Source: Hyphomicrobiales bacterium
GTDB taxonomy: Bacteria > Pseudomonadota > Alphaproteobacteria > Rhizobiales > Aestuariivirgaceae
Assembly (NCBI GenBank): GCA_014380505.1
Contig: JACMJT010000046.1
Span: 1 to 18,738 of the forward strand
Direction: 5' to 3'
DNA: 18,738 nt
A program made the translations under genes and the position numbers. How positions within the stretch are numbered: position 1 is the stretch's first letter; every line of letters begins with the position of its first letter. Positions 1 through 8,113 of the stretch are shown piece after piece. The notes under the pieces are model-generated. The model searched no databases, was not told the DNA's origin, and was given only the letters and a program-made list of their open reading frames with translations.

Positions 1-114
1 GGGCTCTGTAAGAGCAAAGCTTGAGGCCAAAACCGCCGCAAAAGCGTGGGCGCAGGTTGCGCCATCAGCCGGACTTAACGACCGGCATTCTGCGTCGACC
101 TTGCGTCCACGCAA

Positions 115-169
115 CCCTTCTCATCGAGAGAAGGGAGAAAAATCTCCCCCGGTCGCCGGAATAACCGGC
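115..169 (+). promoter_or_regulatory. Two hairpins in the non-coding leader upstream of infA
   Basis: The first 272 bases hold no gene I can support. Two clean inverted repeats lie here: CCCTTCTC (115-122) pairs with GAGAAGGG (128-135) around a 5-base loop, and GCCGG (155-159) pairs with CCGGC (165-169) around AATAA. Neither has a T-run after it on the + strand, so they are not typical intrinsic terminators. They could end an upstream transcript or form structure in the infA 5' leader. I saw no convincing -35/-10 pair. The pairing is seen directly; any role is a guess. Confidence 0.4.
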
Positions 170-272
170 ACCACAAGCGGCGAAGCTATGGCCAAAGCGT
201 ATCCGCTTGATTTCGGCTCGCAACAAGTCCATTTTCCGCCGCAACTCGAAATCCCCCTAACTCAGGATAGAC

Positions 273-491
273 ATGGCCAAGGAAGAACTGCTCGAATTCG
301 AAGGCATGGTGACCGAACTCCTCCCCAACGCGACATTTCGCGTGAAGCTCGAGAACAATCATGAAATCATCGCCCACACCGCCGGCAAAATGCGCAAGAA
401 CCGTATCCGCGTGCTCGCCGGCGACCGCGTGATGGTCGAGATGACGCCCTACGATCTGACCAAGGGCCGCATCAACTACCGGTTCAAGTAA
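273..491 (+). CDS. infA: Translation initiation factor IF-1
   Basis: IF-1 binds the 30S A site during translation initiation and works with IF-2 and IF-3 in the cytoplasm. The 72-residue product has the exact usual length. It has the family's N-terminal MAKEE-type start, an S1-like OB fold over nearly the whole chain, the conserved [10 protein letters not shown] strand and [13 protein letters not shown] segment, and the [10 protein letters not shown] ending. An AGGA at 264-267 lies 5 bases before the ATG and supports this start. maf follows after 8 bp and yacG overlaps maf, so the three are probably co-transcribed, an arrangement common in alphaproteobacteria. Nothing is unusual in the protein. 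Identification is essentially certain. Confidence 0.98.
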   Translation: MAKEELLEFEGMVTELLPNATFRVKLENNHEIIAHTAGKMRKNRIRVLAGDRVMVEMTPYDLTKGRINYRFK

Positions 492-499
492 TCGCCCCA

Positions 500-1138
500 A
501 TGGCGTCCGCTCCCGTCAAGCTCGTGCTCGCTAGCGCCTCGCCGCGAAGGCTCTCACTCCTCGAACGGATTGGCCTCACCCCCGATCTGCTGAACCCCGC
601 CGATATCGACGAAACCTCCCACAAGCGCGAGACGCCGCGCGCCTTCTCGGTCCGCCTCGCCACCGAAAAAGCCAAGGCAGCGCTCACCATGCCGCGGGTG
701 ACAGCACTCGGCGGCAATGTCTTCGTGCTGGCCTGCGACACGGTGGTGGGCCTCGGCCGCCGCATCCTGCCCAAGGCGGATACGGCAAAGGTCGCGGAAG
801 ATTGCCTATGGCTGCTGTCGGGCCGTTCGCACTGGGTCTATTCAACCGTCTGCCTCATAGCGCCCGGCGGCCGCACCACGACGCGCTGTGTGGAAACGAA
901 AGTGCGTTTCAAACGCCTGTCGGCGGGCGATGTGGAAAGTTACGTCAGATCCGATGAATGGCGTGGCAAGGCCGGCGGCTACGCCATCCAGGGCCGTGCT
1001 GAAGCCTTCGTGCGCAAACTCCAGGGCTCGCACTCCGCCGTCGTCGGCCTGCCGCTCTATGAAACCGTGCATCTCCTCGATGGTGCCGGCTATCCCGTCA
1101 ACCATATCTGGATGACGAGGCCCGTGGAGAGCCTGTGA
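500..1138 (+). CDS. maf: Maf-like nucleoside triphosphate pyrophosphatase (probable dTTP/UTP pyrophosphatase)
   Basis: Maf proteins hydrolyse the alpha-beta phosphate bond of canonical or modified nucleoside triphosphates, giving NMP and pyrophosphate, and are thought to act in house-cleaning and division control. The N-terminal LASASPRR (residues 10-17) is the substrate-binding signature, CDTVV (79-83) carries the catalytic Asp80, and GGYAIQG (159-165) followed by [13 protein letters not shown] closes the active site. The GYxIQG form is that of the YhdE branch (dTTP/UTP) rather than the YceF branch (m7GTP), so I infer the former specificity. The 212-residue length is slightly above the usual 190-205. 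The gene lies 8 bp after infA, and its TGA overlaps the yacG ATG by one base, suggesting translational coupling. Confidence 0.93.
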   Translation: MASAPVKLVLASASPRRLSLLERIGLTPDLLNPADIDETSHKRETPRAFSVRLATEKAKAALTMPRVTALGGNVFVLACDTVVGLGRRILPKADTAKVAEDCLWLLSGRSHWVYSTVCLIAPGGRTTTRCVETKVRFKRLSAGDVESYVRSDEWRGKAGGYAIQGRAEAFVRKLQGSHSAVVGLPLYETVHLLDGAGYPVNHIWMTRPVESL

Positions 1139-1320
1139 TGGCGGAGCCCGTGCGCCTTCGCCCCAAGCGGCCCTGTCCCCTTTGCGGCAAACCCTCCCAG
1201 CAGAAATTCCATCCCTTCTGCTCCAACCGCTGCGCCCAGATCGATCTCAACCGCTGGCTCGGCGGCAACTACGCGATTCCCGTCAAGGAGGAGGACGAAG
1301 ATGACCCGCCTCAGAATTAA
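1138..1320 (+). CDS. yacG: DNA gyrase inhibitor YacG (small zinc protein)
   Basis: YacG is a small zinc-binding protein that in E. coli binds GyrB and blocks gyrase. The 60-residue product has four zinc ligands, C13-x2-C16 and C28-x3-C32, followed by the conserved [17 protein letters not shown] segment and an acidic tail, the standard layout and length. I choose ATG 1138, in a TGATG overlap with maf, because a GGAGAG (1127-1132 region) then sits at a workable distance; an in-frame GTG at 1135 would put it too close. The stop TAA shares the palindrome TTAA (1317-1320) with the stop of the convergent transporter gene. It is the last gene of the infA-maf-yacG group. The gyrase role is carried over from the family. 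Confidence 0.93.
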   Translation: MAEPVRLRPKRPCPLCGKPSQQKFHPFCSNRCAQIDLNRWLGGNYAIPVKEEDEDDPPQN

Positions 1321-2951
1321 TCAGCCCGGATATCGACGTGCCGCGTGTCCTTGATGAACAATGTGCCGATCACCAGCGTCATGGCGGCCACCACGATCGG
1401 ATACCACAGGCCGGAATAGATATCACCGGTCGCCGCCACAATGGCAAAGGCCGTCGTCGGCAGGAAGCCGCCGAACCAGCCGTTGCCAATGTGATAGGGC
1501 AACGACATGGAGGTGTAGCGTATGCGGGTCGGAAACAGTTCGACCAGCATGGCTGCGATCGGGCCATAGACCATGGTCACGTAGATCACCAGGATCGTCA
1601 GGAGGAAAATGATCATGCCTATGTTCATCGCGGCGGGATCGGCCTTGGCCGGATAGCCCGCGGTGTTCAGTGCCGTGGCGAGATTGGCTGCAAAGCTCTC
1701 GGCGCCGGGCGTGCCCGCTTCAGAGGACGGAATAACCGTGTCACCGATCTTGACCGACGTGGCGCCAGCGGGGCCTTCGACATTGCTATAGGGAATGCCC
1801 GCCTTCACCAATGCGCTCTTGGCAATATCGCAAGAGCTGGTGAACTTCGATGTTCCGACCGGATTGAACTGGAAGGAACAGTCGTCGGGATCGGCGGTTA
1901 CCACCACGGGCGAAGAGGCCTGCGCGTTGAACAGCGCCGGATTGGCATACTGGGTGATCGCCTTGAAGATCGGGAAATACGTCACAATCGCCAGCAGGCA
2001 GCCCAGCATGATAATGGGCTTCCGGCCCACCTTGTCGGAGAGCCAGCCGAAAAGAATGAAGAACGGCGTACCGATGGCGAGGGATGCCGCGATCATAAGA
2101 TTGGCATAGACGGGATCGACCTTGAGCGTCTGCGTCAGGAAGAACAGGGCATAGAACTGCCCCGTGTACCAGACCACGGCTTGACCGGCGGTGAGGCCGA
2201 CAAGCGCCAGGATGACGATCTTGAGATTGCCCCATCTGGCGAAGCTCTCGGTCAGCGGCGCTTTCGACCGCTTGCCCTCGTCCTTCATCTTCTGGAAAAC
2301 AGGCGACTCATTGAGCTTGAGCCGGATATAGACGGAGATGGCGAGCAGAAAAATCGACAGCAGGAACGGAATGCGCCAGCCCCAGGTGTCGAACTCGGGC
2401 CCGAGCCAACTGCGGCAGCCAAGAATGACGAGCAGCGACAGGAACAGTCCAAGGGTCGCGGTGGTTTGGATCCAACTGGTGTAGAGGCCACGCTTGCCAG
2501 GCGGCGCATGTTCGGCGACATAGGTGGCAGCGCCGCCATATTCTCCACCCAATGCCAATCCCTGCAAGAGACGCAAGGCCACCAGGATGATCGGCGCAGC
2601 CACGCCGATCGAGGCATAGCTCGGCAGGAGGCCTACGGCGAAAGTGGATACGCCCATGATGACGATGGTGATCAGGAAGGTGTATTTGCGGCCCACCAGA
2701 TCGCCGAGGCGGCCAAAAAATATGGCGCCGAAGGGCCTCACCGCAAAGCCCGCAGCAAAGGCGGCAAGCGCGAAGATGAAGCCTGCGGTTTCGTTGACAC
2801 CCGAAAAGAACTGCTTCGAAATGATCACCGCAAGCGACCCGTAGAGATAGAAATCGTACCATTCGAAAACCGTTCCCAGTGATGAAGCAAAGACGACGGT
2901 CATCTTGCTCTGATCGAGGCTGCCTTCGCGCGCCGCTGTCACGTCTGCCAT
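1317..2951 (-). CDS. MFS transporter, metabolite:H+ symporter (MHS) family, with a long extra-membrane insert
   Basis: A 12-helix inner-membrane proton symporter of the ProP/KgtP/ShiA type. Substrates in this family are small polar metabolites such as organic acids or osmolytes; this one's substrate is unknown. The N-terminal [11 protein letters not shown] segment, [10 protein letters not shown] (near residue 85) and its repeat [10 protein letters not shown] (near 305), and the [13 protein letters not shown] stretch (near 130) are MHS hallmarks. Residues about 335-443 form a polar insert of roughly 105 residues between membrane helices, with two cysteines (about 358 and 374) that could form a disulfide if periplasmic. 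This insert explains the 544-residue length against the usual 430-450. I chose ATG 2951 because GGAA lies 6 bases upstream; ATG 2963 and a start at 2987 are alternatives. It faces yacG tail to tail and may be driven by the promoter at 2991-3018. Confidence 0.9.
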   Translation of the reverse strand: MADVTAAREGSLDQSKMTVVFASSLGTVFEWYDFYLYGSLAVIISKQFFSGVNETAGFIFALAAFAAGFAVRPFGAIFFGRLGDLVGRKYTFLITIVIMGVSTFAVGLLPSYASIGVAAPIILVALRLLQGLALGGEYGGAATYVAEHAPPGKRGLYTSWIQTTATLGLFLSLLVILGCRSWLGPEFDTWGWRIPFLLSIFLLAISVYIRLKLNESPVFQKMKDEGKRSKAPLTESFARWGNLKIVILALVGLTAGQAVVWYTGQFYALFFLTQTLKVDPVYANLMIAASLAIGTPFFILFGWLSDKVGRKPIIMLGCLLAIVTYFPIFKAITQYANPALFNAQASSPVVVTADPDDCSFQFNPVGTSKFTSSCDIAKSALVKAGIPYSNVEGPAGATSVKIGDTVIPSSEAGTPGAESFAANLATALNTAGYPAKADPAAMNIGMIIFLLTILVIYVTMVYGPIAAMLVELFPTRIRYTSMSLPYHIGNGWFGGFLPTTAFAIVAATGDIYSGLWYPIVVAAMTLVIGTLFIKDTRHVDIRAD

Positions 2952-2990
2952 GGGGATTTCCATTCCTGGTTGGACTCGGGACGGCACCAG

Positions 2991-3018
2991 ACTATCGCGC
3001 AGTTGCTTCCTGTTGCAA
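2991..3018 (-). promoter_or_regulatory. Candidate promoter of the MHS transporter gene
   Basis: Read on the - strand, TTGCAA (3018-3013) and GATAGT (2996-2991) are separated by 16 bases. This predicts a start near 2984 and a leader of about 33 bases before ATG 2951. The -35 is the same palindromic TTGCAA that can serve the tRNA promoter on the other strand. The match is fair (-10 matches 4 of 6 consensus bases) and has not been tested. Confidence 0.4.
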
Positions 3019-3022
3019 CTGC
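2999..3022. promoter_or_regulatory. Operator-like perfect dyad over the shared -35 region
   Basis: GCAGTTGC (2999-3006) and GCAACTGC (3015-3022) are perfect 8-base inverted arms separated by 8 bases. The dyad covers the -35 of both candidate promoters and much of the transporter promoter spacer. By the predicted start sites it lies outside both transcripts, which favours a protein-binding site over an RNA hairpin. The symmetry is seen directly. No regulator gene lies nearby, so the binding protein is unknown. Confidence 0.45.
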
Positions 3023-3041
3023 CAGTTCCATCTCATATACA
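3013..3041 (+). promoter_or_regulatory. Promoter of tRNA-Phe
   Basis: TTGCAA (3013-3018) and TATACA (3036-3041) are spaced by exactly 17 bases, a strong sigma-70-type match in a GC-rich genome. The predicted start is near 3048, about 9 bases before the mature tRNA 5' end, a normal short tRNA leader. Confidence 0.65.
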
Positions 3042-3056
3042 GCGCCTGTTCCGGAT

Positions 3057-3132
<76 letters not shown>

Positions 3133-3139
3133 TCACCTG

Positions 3140-4618
3140 CTATCCCTCGTAATGCTGCTCCACGAGACGGTTGAGCAGGCGTACGCCCCAGCCCGAACCC
3201 CAGCTCTGGTTGATGGCGTTCTTGATGGAATCCATGGCCGTTCCCGCCACATCGAGATGGGCCCACGGCACGCCGTTGACGAAGCGCTGGAGGAATTGCG
3301 CCGCCGTGATCGAGCCCGCGTTGCGCCCGCCGGTGTTTTTCACATCGGCCACGTCATGGTCGATGATCTTGTCGTACTCGGGTGTCAGCGGCATGCGCCA
3401 GACCTTCTCGCCCGTGGCATAGCCCGCCTCGGAAAGGCGATTGGCCAATTCGTCGTTATTGGAGAAAAGCCCGGCGTGCTCCTTGCCCAGCGCCACGAGA
3501 ATGGCGCCGGTCAGGGTGGCGAGATCGACGATGAATTTCGGTTTGAACCGGTCCTGGATGTACCAGAGCACATCGGCCAGCACGAGGCGGCCCTCGGCGT
3601 CCGTGTTGAGCACGGCGATGGTCTGCCCCGACATGGATTTCACTACGTCGCCCGGCCGCTGGGCATTGCCGTCCGGCATGTTCTCGACGAGGCCTATGGC
3701 GCCCACGGCATTGACCTTGGCCTTGCGCCTGGCCAGCGCCAGCATCAGGCCGGTGACGCAGGCGGCTCCGCCCATGTCGCCCTTCATGTCCTCCATGCCT
3801 TGGGCGGGTTTGATGGAAATGCCGCCCGTGTCGAAGGTGACACCCTTGCCGACGAAGGCCACGGGCTTCTCGCCCTTCTTCCCGCCATCCCAGCGCATCA
3901 CCACGATGCGCGCCTCCTGGGGCGAGCCTTGCGCCACGCCGAGCATGGCGCCCATGCCGAGCTTCTTCATTTGCGCCGGCGTCATGATGTCGACCTTGAG
4001 GCCATGTTTCGAAAACTGTCTGGCGCGATTGGCAAAATCCACTGGAAACAGTTTGTTCGGCGGTTCGTTGACAAGATCGCGCGCCAGATGCACGCCGGCG
4101 GCCACGGCCTCAAGGGGCTGGAAGGCCTTGCGCGCCGCTGCTTGATCGGCCGTATGAAGAGTAAGCGCCGCCAGTCCGTTGGTCTCGGGTTGCTTCGACT
4201 TGTAATGGGTGAAGGCATAAACCCGAAGGAGCGCTCCAGAGGCGATAAGGGCCGCTGCGTCTCCAGCACCGCCGAACGGCTCGGGGATATCCACGGCGAT
4301 TGCCGCGTCCTTGACTTTCAGACCCTGCAGCGTTCCGGCGATGGCGCCGCCCAGCATCTCGACATCGGCCGCCCGCAATTGTTCGGTATTTCCAAGACCG
4401 AAAAGGACCACGCGGTCATAACCGCCGCCCGGCGCCACGATATCGAGCATTTGGTCCCGTTTGGCCGCGAAGGCGGCCGCCTTGATGGCCCGGACGATCT
4501 GCCCCTTGGTGCGGGCATCGGCCTTGGCGGCGGTTTCGCCCAATTTCCCTCCTTCGGCAGCGAATATCACAAGGACCCCCGAACGATGCAGGGCAAGGGT
4601 GGTGAATTTGATTTTCAT
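3140..4618 (-). CDS. pepA: Leucyl aminopeptidase (cytosol aminopeptidase, M17 family)
   Basis: A cytosolic, hexameric, two-metal peptidase that removes N-terminal residues, preferring Leu, in peptide turnover. The 492-residue product is close to E. coli PepA (503). It has an N-terminal macro-like domain (about 1-160) and a C-terminal catalytic domain. The metal and catalytic residues line up: K258 and D263 in [11 protein letters not shown]270, D281 in MKGDMGGA, and NTDAEGR (338-344) with D340, E342 and R344. ATG 4618 gives the family N terminus MKIKFTTLA and has GGA 8 bases upstream; the open frame goes on to 4657 without clear support. pepA is divergent from lptD across 188 bp. In many alphaproteobacteria lptF and lptG lie in that position, but they are absent here. 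Confidence 0.96.
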   Translation of the reverse strand: MKIKFTTLALHRSGVLVIFAAEGGKLGETAAKADARTKGQIVRAIKAAAFAAKRDQMLDIVAPGGGYDRVVLFGLGNTEQLRAADVEMLGGAIAGTLQGLKVKDAAIAVDIPEPFGGAGDAAALIASGALLRVYAFTHYKSKQPETNGLAALTLHTADQAAARKAFQPLEAVAAGVHLARDLVNEPPNKLFPVDFANRARQFSKHGLKVDIMTPAQMKKLGMGAMLGVAQGSPQEARIVVMRWDGGKKGEKPVAFVGKGVTFDTGGISIKPAQGMEDMKGDMGGAACVTGLMLALARRKAKVNAVGAIGLVENMPDGNAQRPGDVVKSMSGQTIAVLNTDAEGRLVLADVLWYIQDRFKPKFIVDLATLTGAILVALGKEHAGLFSNNDELANRLSEAGYATGEKVWRMPLTPEYDKIIDHDVADVKNTGGRNAGSITAAQFLQRFVNGVPWAHLDVAGTAMDSIKNAINQSWGSGWGVRLLNRLVEQHYEG

Positions 4619-4806
4619 GAAACAATCCAATGTGGTGTGGACGGGACGGCAAAGCACTTAATCGCAACCGGGCGTTTACCACAATGGCCGCCTTGCCGCG
4701 CTTCCGCCCGATTCAACTTTCAATCTCCTCGGCGCAAACAAAGCTTCACCTGCCGGTTGAAAGCCGTTAATAATGTGCAAAGTCCTGTGAAACGGGCGGG
4801 GGCCGG

Positions 4807-7095
4807 GTGAAGTCGGATAGTCTTGGAAAAGCGCGTGAACACCGTCTGCGGACCGCAGTCTCCGGCGCCGCCGTGCTTGCTTGCATTATTGCCGCCGGTT
4901 TCGTGCTGCCCGATGCAACCGCAGCCGTTTCTGGGCCGGACAACGCCAAAGACCCCAAATTCGTGAAGCCGGTCACCGAAGCTCCGCCTCCGGGAACACG
5001 GGTGAACGTCGTCGCCAGCAAAATTACCTACGATGCCAAGAGAAAGATCGCGACCGCCACCGGTCTCGTGCGGATTGTGTTCGGCCCCTATACGCTGACC
5101 GCCACGAAGGTGGTCTATGACATGGACAAGGACACCTTCAAGGCCAACGGCTCGGTTGTATTGCAAGAGCCCAACGGCAATGTGCTTCACGCCGACTACG
5201 CCGAAATCACCAAAATGTTCAAGGAAGGGTTTGCCCGCCACGTCAAGGCGCTCCTGACCAATGATGTGACCATCACTGCCGACTACGCCAAGCGCACCGA
5301 GGATGGCGTCACGGTCTATGAACGGGCGACCTACACGGCGTGTAAGCATTGCGTAAGCGAGGATGGCACGCCCGCCTGGCAGATCGTGGCCCGCAGGGCC
5401 ACCCACGACCAGCAACAGAGGACCATCTATTACGAGGACATGAAATTCGAGATCGCCGGTGTCCCGGTCCTGTGGCTGCCCTATCTCGCCTATCCCGACC
5501 CGACAGTAACACGCCGCTCCGGCTTTCTCCTGCCGCAATTCAGTTCCGACAAGGCCTTTGGTTATGGCATCACCACACCCTATTTCTGGGCGCTGGCGCC
5601 CAATGCCGATCTGACCTTCAGCCCCAGATGGACAACCAAGCAGGGCCCGGTCGCCGATGTGGAATGGCGCCACCGGCTGAAGAACGGTCTCTACGATATT
5701 CACGGCTACGGCGTCTATCAACTGGACCCCCAAGTGGCCAAGGACCAGAGCCGGCAACGCGGCGCGCTCACATCGCGAGGCGAATTCAAGCTTAACGATA
5801 TGTGGTCCTGGGGCTGGAACGGCACGCTGCTCAGCGACAAATCATTCCTTAGCGACTACAGCATCGATACAGACGAAACCAACGAGATCACCAGGGACAT
5901 AATCACCAGCGATGCGCATGTGATTGGCCTGGCGGACCGGACTTACATTTCCGCCCAGGCGTTGCACTACCAGACCACGCTGGACGAGGAAGATCAGGAT
6001 ATGTTGCCCACGGCTCTGCCTTATGTGACTGCCGGCCATACATTCGCCGATCCGGTATTTGGCGGCGAGCTGGGCTTCGAGATGAACGCCTATTCCCTGA
6101 ACCGCGGAGAAGCCGTTGGAGCCTTCGATCTCGGCACCGATCAGACCCGCGGCGTGGCCAATCTGCATTGGCAAAAACAGATGATCAACGGAATGGGCCA
6201 GGTGATCACGCCGTTCATGCAGGTTCGCGGCGACGTCTATATCACCGAGAATGTTCCGGGCGCTGCCTCCGATTCGGAGACGACGGCACACCTTCTGCCA
6301 TCGGCGGGGATCGACGTGCGTTGGCCCTTTATCGCCTCCCAGGGCCTTGGCCAGAGCGTGCTCACGCCAGTGGTCCAGGTCATAAGCGCCACCGAGGAGG
6401 AGGATCGCTCTTCGATCGGCGATGAGGATGCCATCACGATCAACTTCAACCACACAAATCTGTTCCTGCAGGACCGCTTCACCGGCCTCGATCGTTATGA
6501 GGGCGGCACCAGGGCCAATGCCGGGCTGATGTACACCTTTCTCCATGAGAACGGCGGTTTTGCCCGAATGAGCCTTGGCGAATCCTTCCACATCGCCGGC
6601 GATAACAGTTTCGATGTTGGCTCCGGGCTTGATGGCCCGGTTTCGGATCTGGTGGGCGCCATCGCGTTCCAGCCCAATGAGAGGATGCGCTTTACGTACG
6701 AGGCCCGCGCCGAAGAAAACCTCTCCCGCATCAACTCGCAAGAAGCCTCGGCCAGCCTCACTTTAGACAGGATTTGGGGTTCATTAAGTTATGCGGACAT
6801 AGGCGCCGCACCCCGGTATGGCCGCCCGTCGAATGAAGAGCAGGTCTGGGGCGATGCCGGTTATAAGCTGGCCGGGGCATGGAGCCTTTTTGGCGGTTTG
6901 CGCTATGATGTGCCGGACGACAGGTTCATCAACAAATACGTGGGTTTATTGTTCGAGTGTGACTGCATGAATGCCAAGCTGATCTATTCCGAGTTCACCG
7001 ATGATGATTCCGGCGGCAACAAGGTGGACCGGAGTCTCAAGCTTTCCGTCGATTTCCGCACCATCGGGAAGATCGGCGGCGGCTTCGGATTTTAA
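4807..7095 (+). CDS. lptD: LPS-assembly protein LptD (outer-membrane beta-barrel translocon)
   Basis: LptD with LptE forms the outer-membrane plug-and-barrel that places lipopolysaccharide in the outer leaflet. The product (762 residues; E. coli 784) has a signal peptide with hydrophobic core at about 17-35, a periplasmic OstA/beta-jellyroll domain at about 60-170 (NVVASKITYDAKR, VYDMDKDTFKANG), and a barrel from about 200 to the C terminus ending in IGGGFGF. Conserved family segments include PVLWLPYLAYPDP and RRSGFLLP. After signal cleavage four cysteines remain: C179 and C182 (CxxC), and C718 and C720 (CxC). They could form disulfides joining periplasmic domain and barrel, as known in E. 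coli. Translation starts at GTG 4807; no in-frame start lies shortly upstream. It heads lptD-surA-pdxA-rsmA. Confidence 0.95.
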   Translation: MKSDSLGKAREHRLRTAVSGAAVLACIIAAGFVLPDATAAVSGPDNAKDPKFVKPVTEAPPPGTRVNVVASKITYDAKRKIATATGLVRIVFGPYTLTATKVVYDMDKDTFKANGSVVLQEPNGNVLHADYAEITKMFKEGFARHVKALLTNDVTITADYAKRTEDGVTVYERATYTACKHCVSEDGTPAWQIVARRATHDQQQRTIYYEDMKFEIAGVPVLWLPYLAYPDPTVTRRSGFLLPQFSSDKAFGYGITTPYFWALAPNADLTFSPRWTTKQGPVADVEWRHRLKNGLYDIHGYGVYQLDPQVAKDQSRQRGALTSRGEFKLNDMWSWGWNGTLLSDKSFLSDYSIDTDETNEITRDIITSDAHVIGLADRTYISAQALHYQTTLDEEDQDMLPTALPYVTAGHTFADPVFGGELGFEMNAYSLNRGEAVGAFDLGTDQTRGVANLHWQKQMINGMGQVITPFMQVRGDVYITENVPGAASDSETTAHLLPSAGIDVRWPFIASQGLGQSVLTPVVQVISATEEEDRSSIGDEDAITINFNHTNLFLQDRFTGLDRYEGGTRANAGLMYTFLHENGGFARMSLGESFHIAGDNSFDVGSGLDGPVSDLVGAIAFQPNERMRFTYEARAEENLSRINSQEASASLTLDRIWGSLSYADIGAAPRYGRPSNEEQVWGDAGYKLAGAWSLFGGLRYDVPDDRFINKYVGLLFECDCMNAKLIYSEFTDDDSGGNKVDRSLKLSVDFRTIGKIGGGFGF

Positions 7096-7102
7096 TAGGA
7101 AG

Positions 7103-8107
7103 ATGACCAACCGGGCGATCAGGCGTTTCTGCGTATTGCTTTGCCTAGGCCTGCTGACAACTTCAACGGTACATTTTGCACGTGCCGAGGGTTTGGGCGT
7201 CGTGGCGATCGTCAACGATGTACCGATCACCGAATTCGACGTAGGCCAGCGCATCAGCCTGATGAAAATCTTGGGCGACCTGCCTGAAGGGGAGGAGCCG
7301 CGCAAAAAAGCCCTGCAATCGCTCGTTGACGACGTTATCAAGCTGGCCGAAGCCAAGCGGCTTAACATGTCGTCCACAGACGCTGACATCAACAAGCAGG
7401 TGGCGCGCGTTGCGGGCGGCCTGAAGACCACGCCGGACGCACTCATAAAGCAGTTGGCGGAGAAAGGTATCGGCGCGGATACATTTCGCCGCTATATCGC
7501 CGCGCAGACGGGCTTTAACCGTATTATCGCCAGCAAATACCGCAATGACATCGCCATCAAGCCGGCAGACATCGACCGCAAGTTCGCCGATATCCAGCAG
7601 AAGGTCGACACCCAGATGGAGGCGATCAAAAAAGATCCGCGAATGAAGCCGGTCACCGTTTATACGATCATGGAGATCAATCTGCCGGTCGAGGGAAACG
7701 ATACGCAACTGCTTCAGGCGCGCTTAGTGGAGGCCGTTCAGGTCGCCAAGCAATTCAAGAGCTGCAAGAATGCCAAGGCGGCTGCCCGCGGCGTCTTCAA
7801 CGTGAAATTCGACAAAGCCATGGATGCCGATGCGTCTAAACTCCCAAAGCAGATCAAGGCAGCGCTCGATAAGGCCGGCCCCGGGAAAGCCATCGGCCCC
7901 ATGCGCGCCAAGAATGGCATTCAACTTCTCGCCTATTGCGGGGCCCGCAAGATTACGCCCCAGATGCCGAAATTCGAGCTGCCGACCCGCCAACAGGTCG
8001 AGAATGTGCTGGTCAACGAAAAATTTGACACCTTCGAAGAAACTTACATGAAGGATGCGCGCAGCAAAATTTACGTGGAATACCGCAGTCCGGGTTATAC
8101 GCAGTAA
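7103..8107 (+). CDS. surA: SurA-like periplasmic chaperone / peptidyl-prolyl isomerase family protein
   Basis: SurA escorts unfolded outer-membrane proteins, including LptD, across the periplasm. The 334-residue product begins with a signal peptide (cleavage likely after residue 28, ARA/EG), then a SurA N-terminal chaperone domain (VVAIVNDVPITEFDVGQR, about 32-170), then one parvulin-like domain (about 190-300). E. coli SurA has two parvulin domains in 428 residues, so this is the short alphaproteobacterial form. The parvulin domain looks degenerate: I do not see the usual opening His motif, the GDLGW-type motif or the late FGYH motif (here NGIQLLAYC). I expect chaperone activity without isomerase activity. 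ATG 7103 follows lptD by 7 bp, with AGGAAG immediately upstream; an in-frame start at 7001 would overlap lptD by 95 bp and lacks a signal peptide at the N terminus. Confidence 0.9.
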   Translation: MTNRAIRRFCVLLCLGLLTTSTVHFARAEGLGVVAIVNDVPITEFDVGQRISLMKILGDLPEGEEPRKKALQSLVDDVIKLAEAKRLNMSSTDADINKQVARVAGGLKTTPDALIKQLAEKGIGADTFRRYIAAQTGFNRIIASKYRNDIAIKPADIDRKFADIQQKVDTQMEAIKKDPRMKPVTVYTIMEINLPVEGNDTQLLQARLVEAVQVAKQFKSCKNAKAAARGVFNVKFDKAMDADASKLPKQIKAALDKAGPGKAIGPMRAKNGIQLLAYCGARKITPQMPKFELPTRQQVENVLVNEKFDTFEETYMKDARSKIYVEYRSPGYTQ

Positions 8108-8113
8108 TCTCCC

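Noticed and set aside
101..364. 87-codon open frame running into infA
   Set aside because: It overlaps infA in another frame, has no ribosome binding site and shows no recognisable protein features.
1338..2882. Long + strand open frame of 514 codons opposite the transporter gene
   Set aside because: It is antisense to a clear membrane transporter, its translation is rich in Arg, His and Gly without any family motif, and it is a normal by-product of GC-rich codon use.
4745..4775. Candidate lptD promoter TTCACC with TAATAA at 17 bp
   Set aside because: The -35 is poor and alternatives such as TTGAAA at 4757 have no partner at a proper distance; not strong enough to annotate.
3152..4810. Long + strand open frame of 552 codons opposite pepA
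   Set aside because: pepA on the other strand has all M17 catalytic motifs; the antisense translation has no recognisable domain.
4864..4890. Possible lipobox (VLAC) in the LptD signal peptide
   Set aside because: Leu at -2 is atypical, the sequence stays strongly hydrophobic after the Cys, and LptD is a barrel protein rather than a lipoprotein.
5842..6741. 299-codon - strand open frame opposite lptD
   Set aside because: It lies entirely within the lptD barrel region and shows no family motif.
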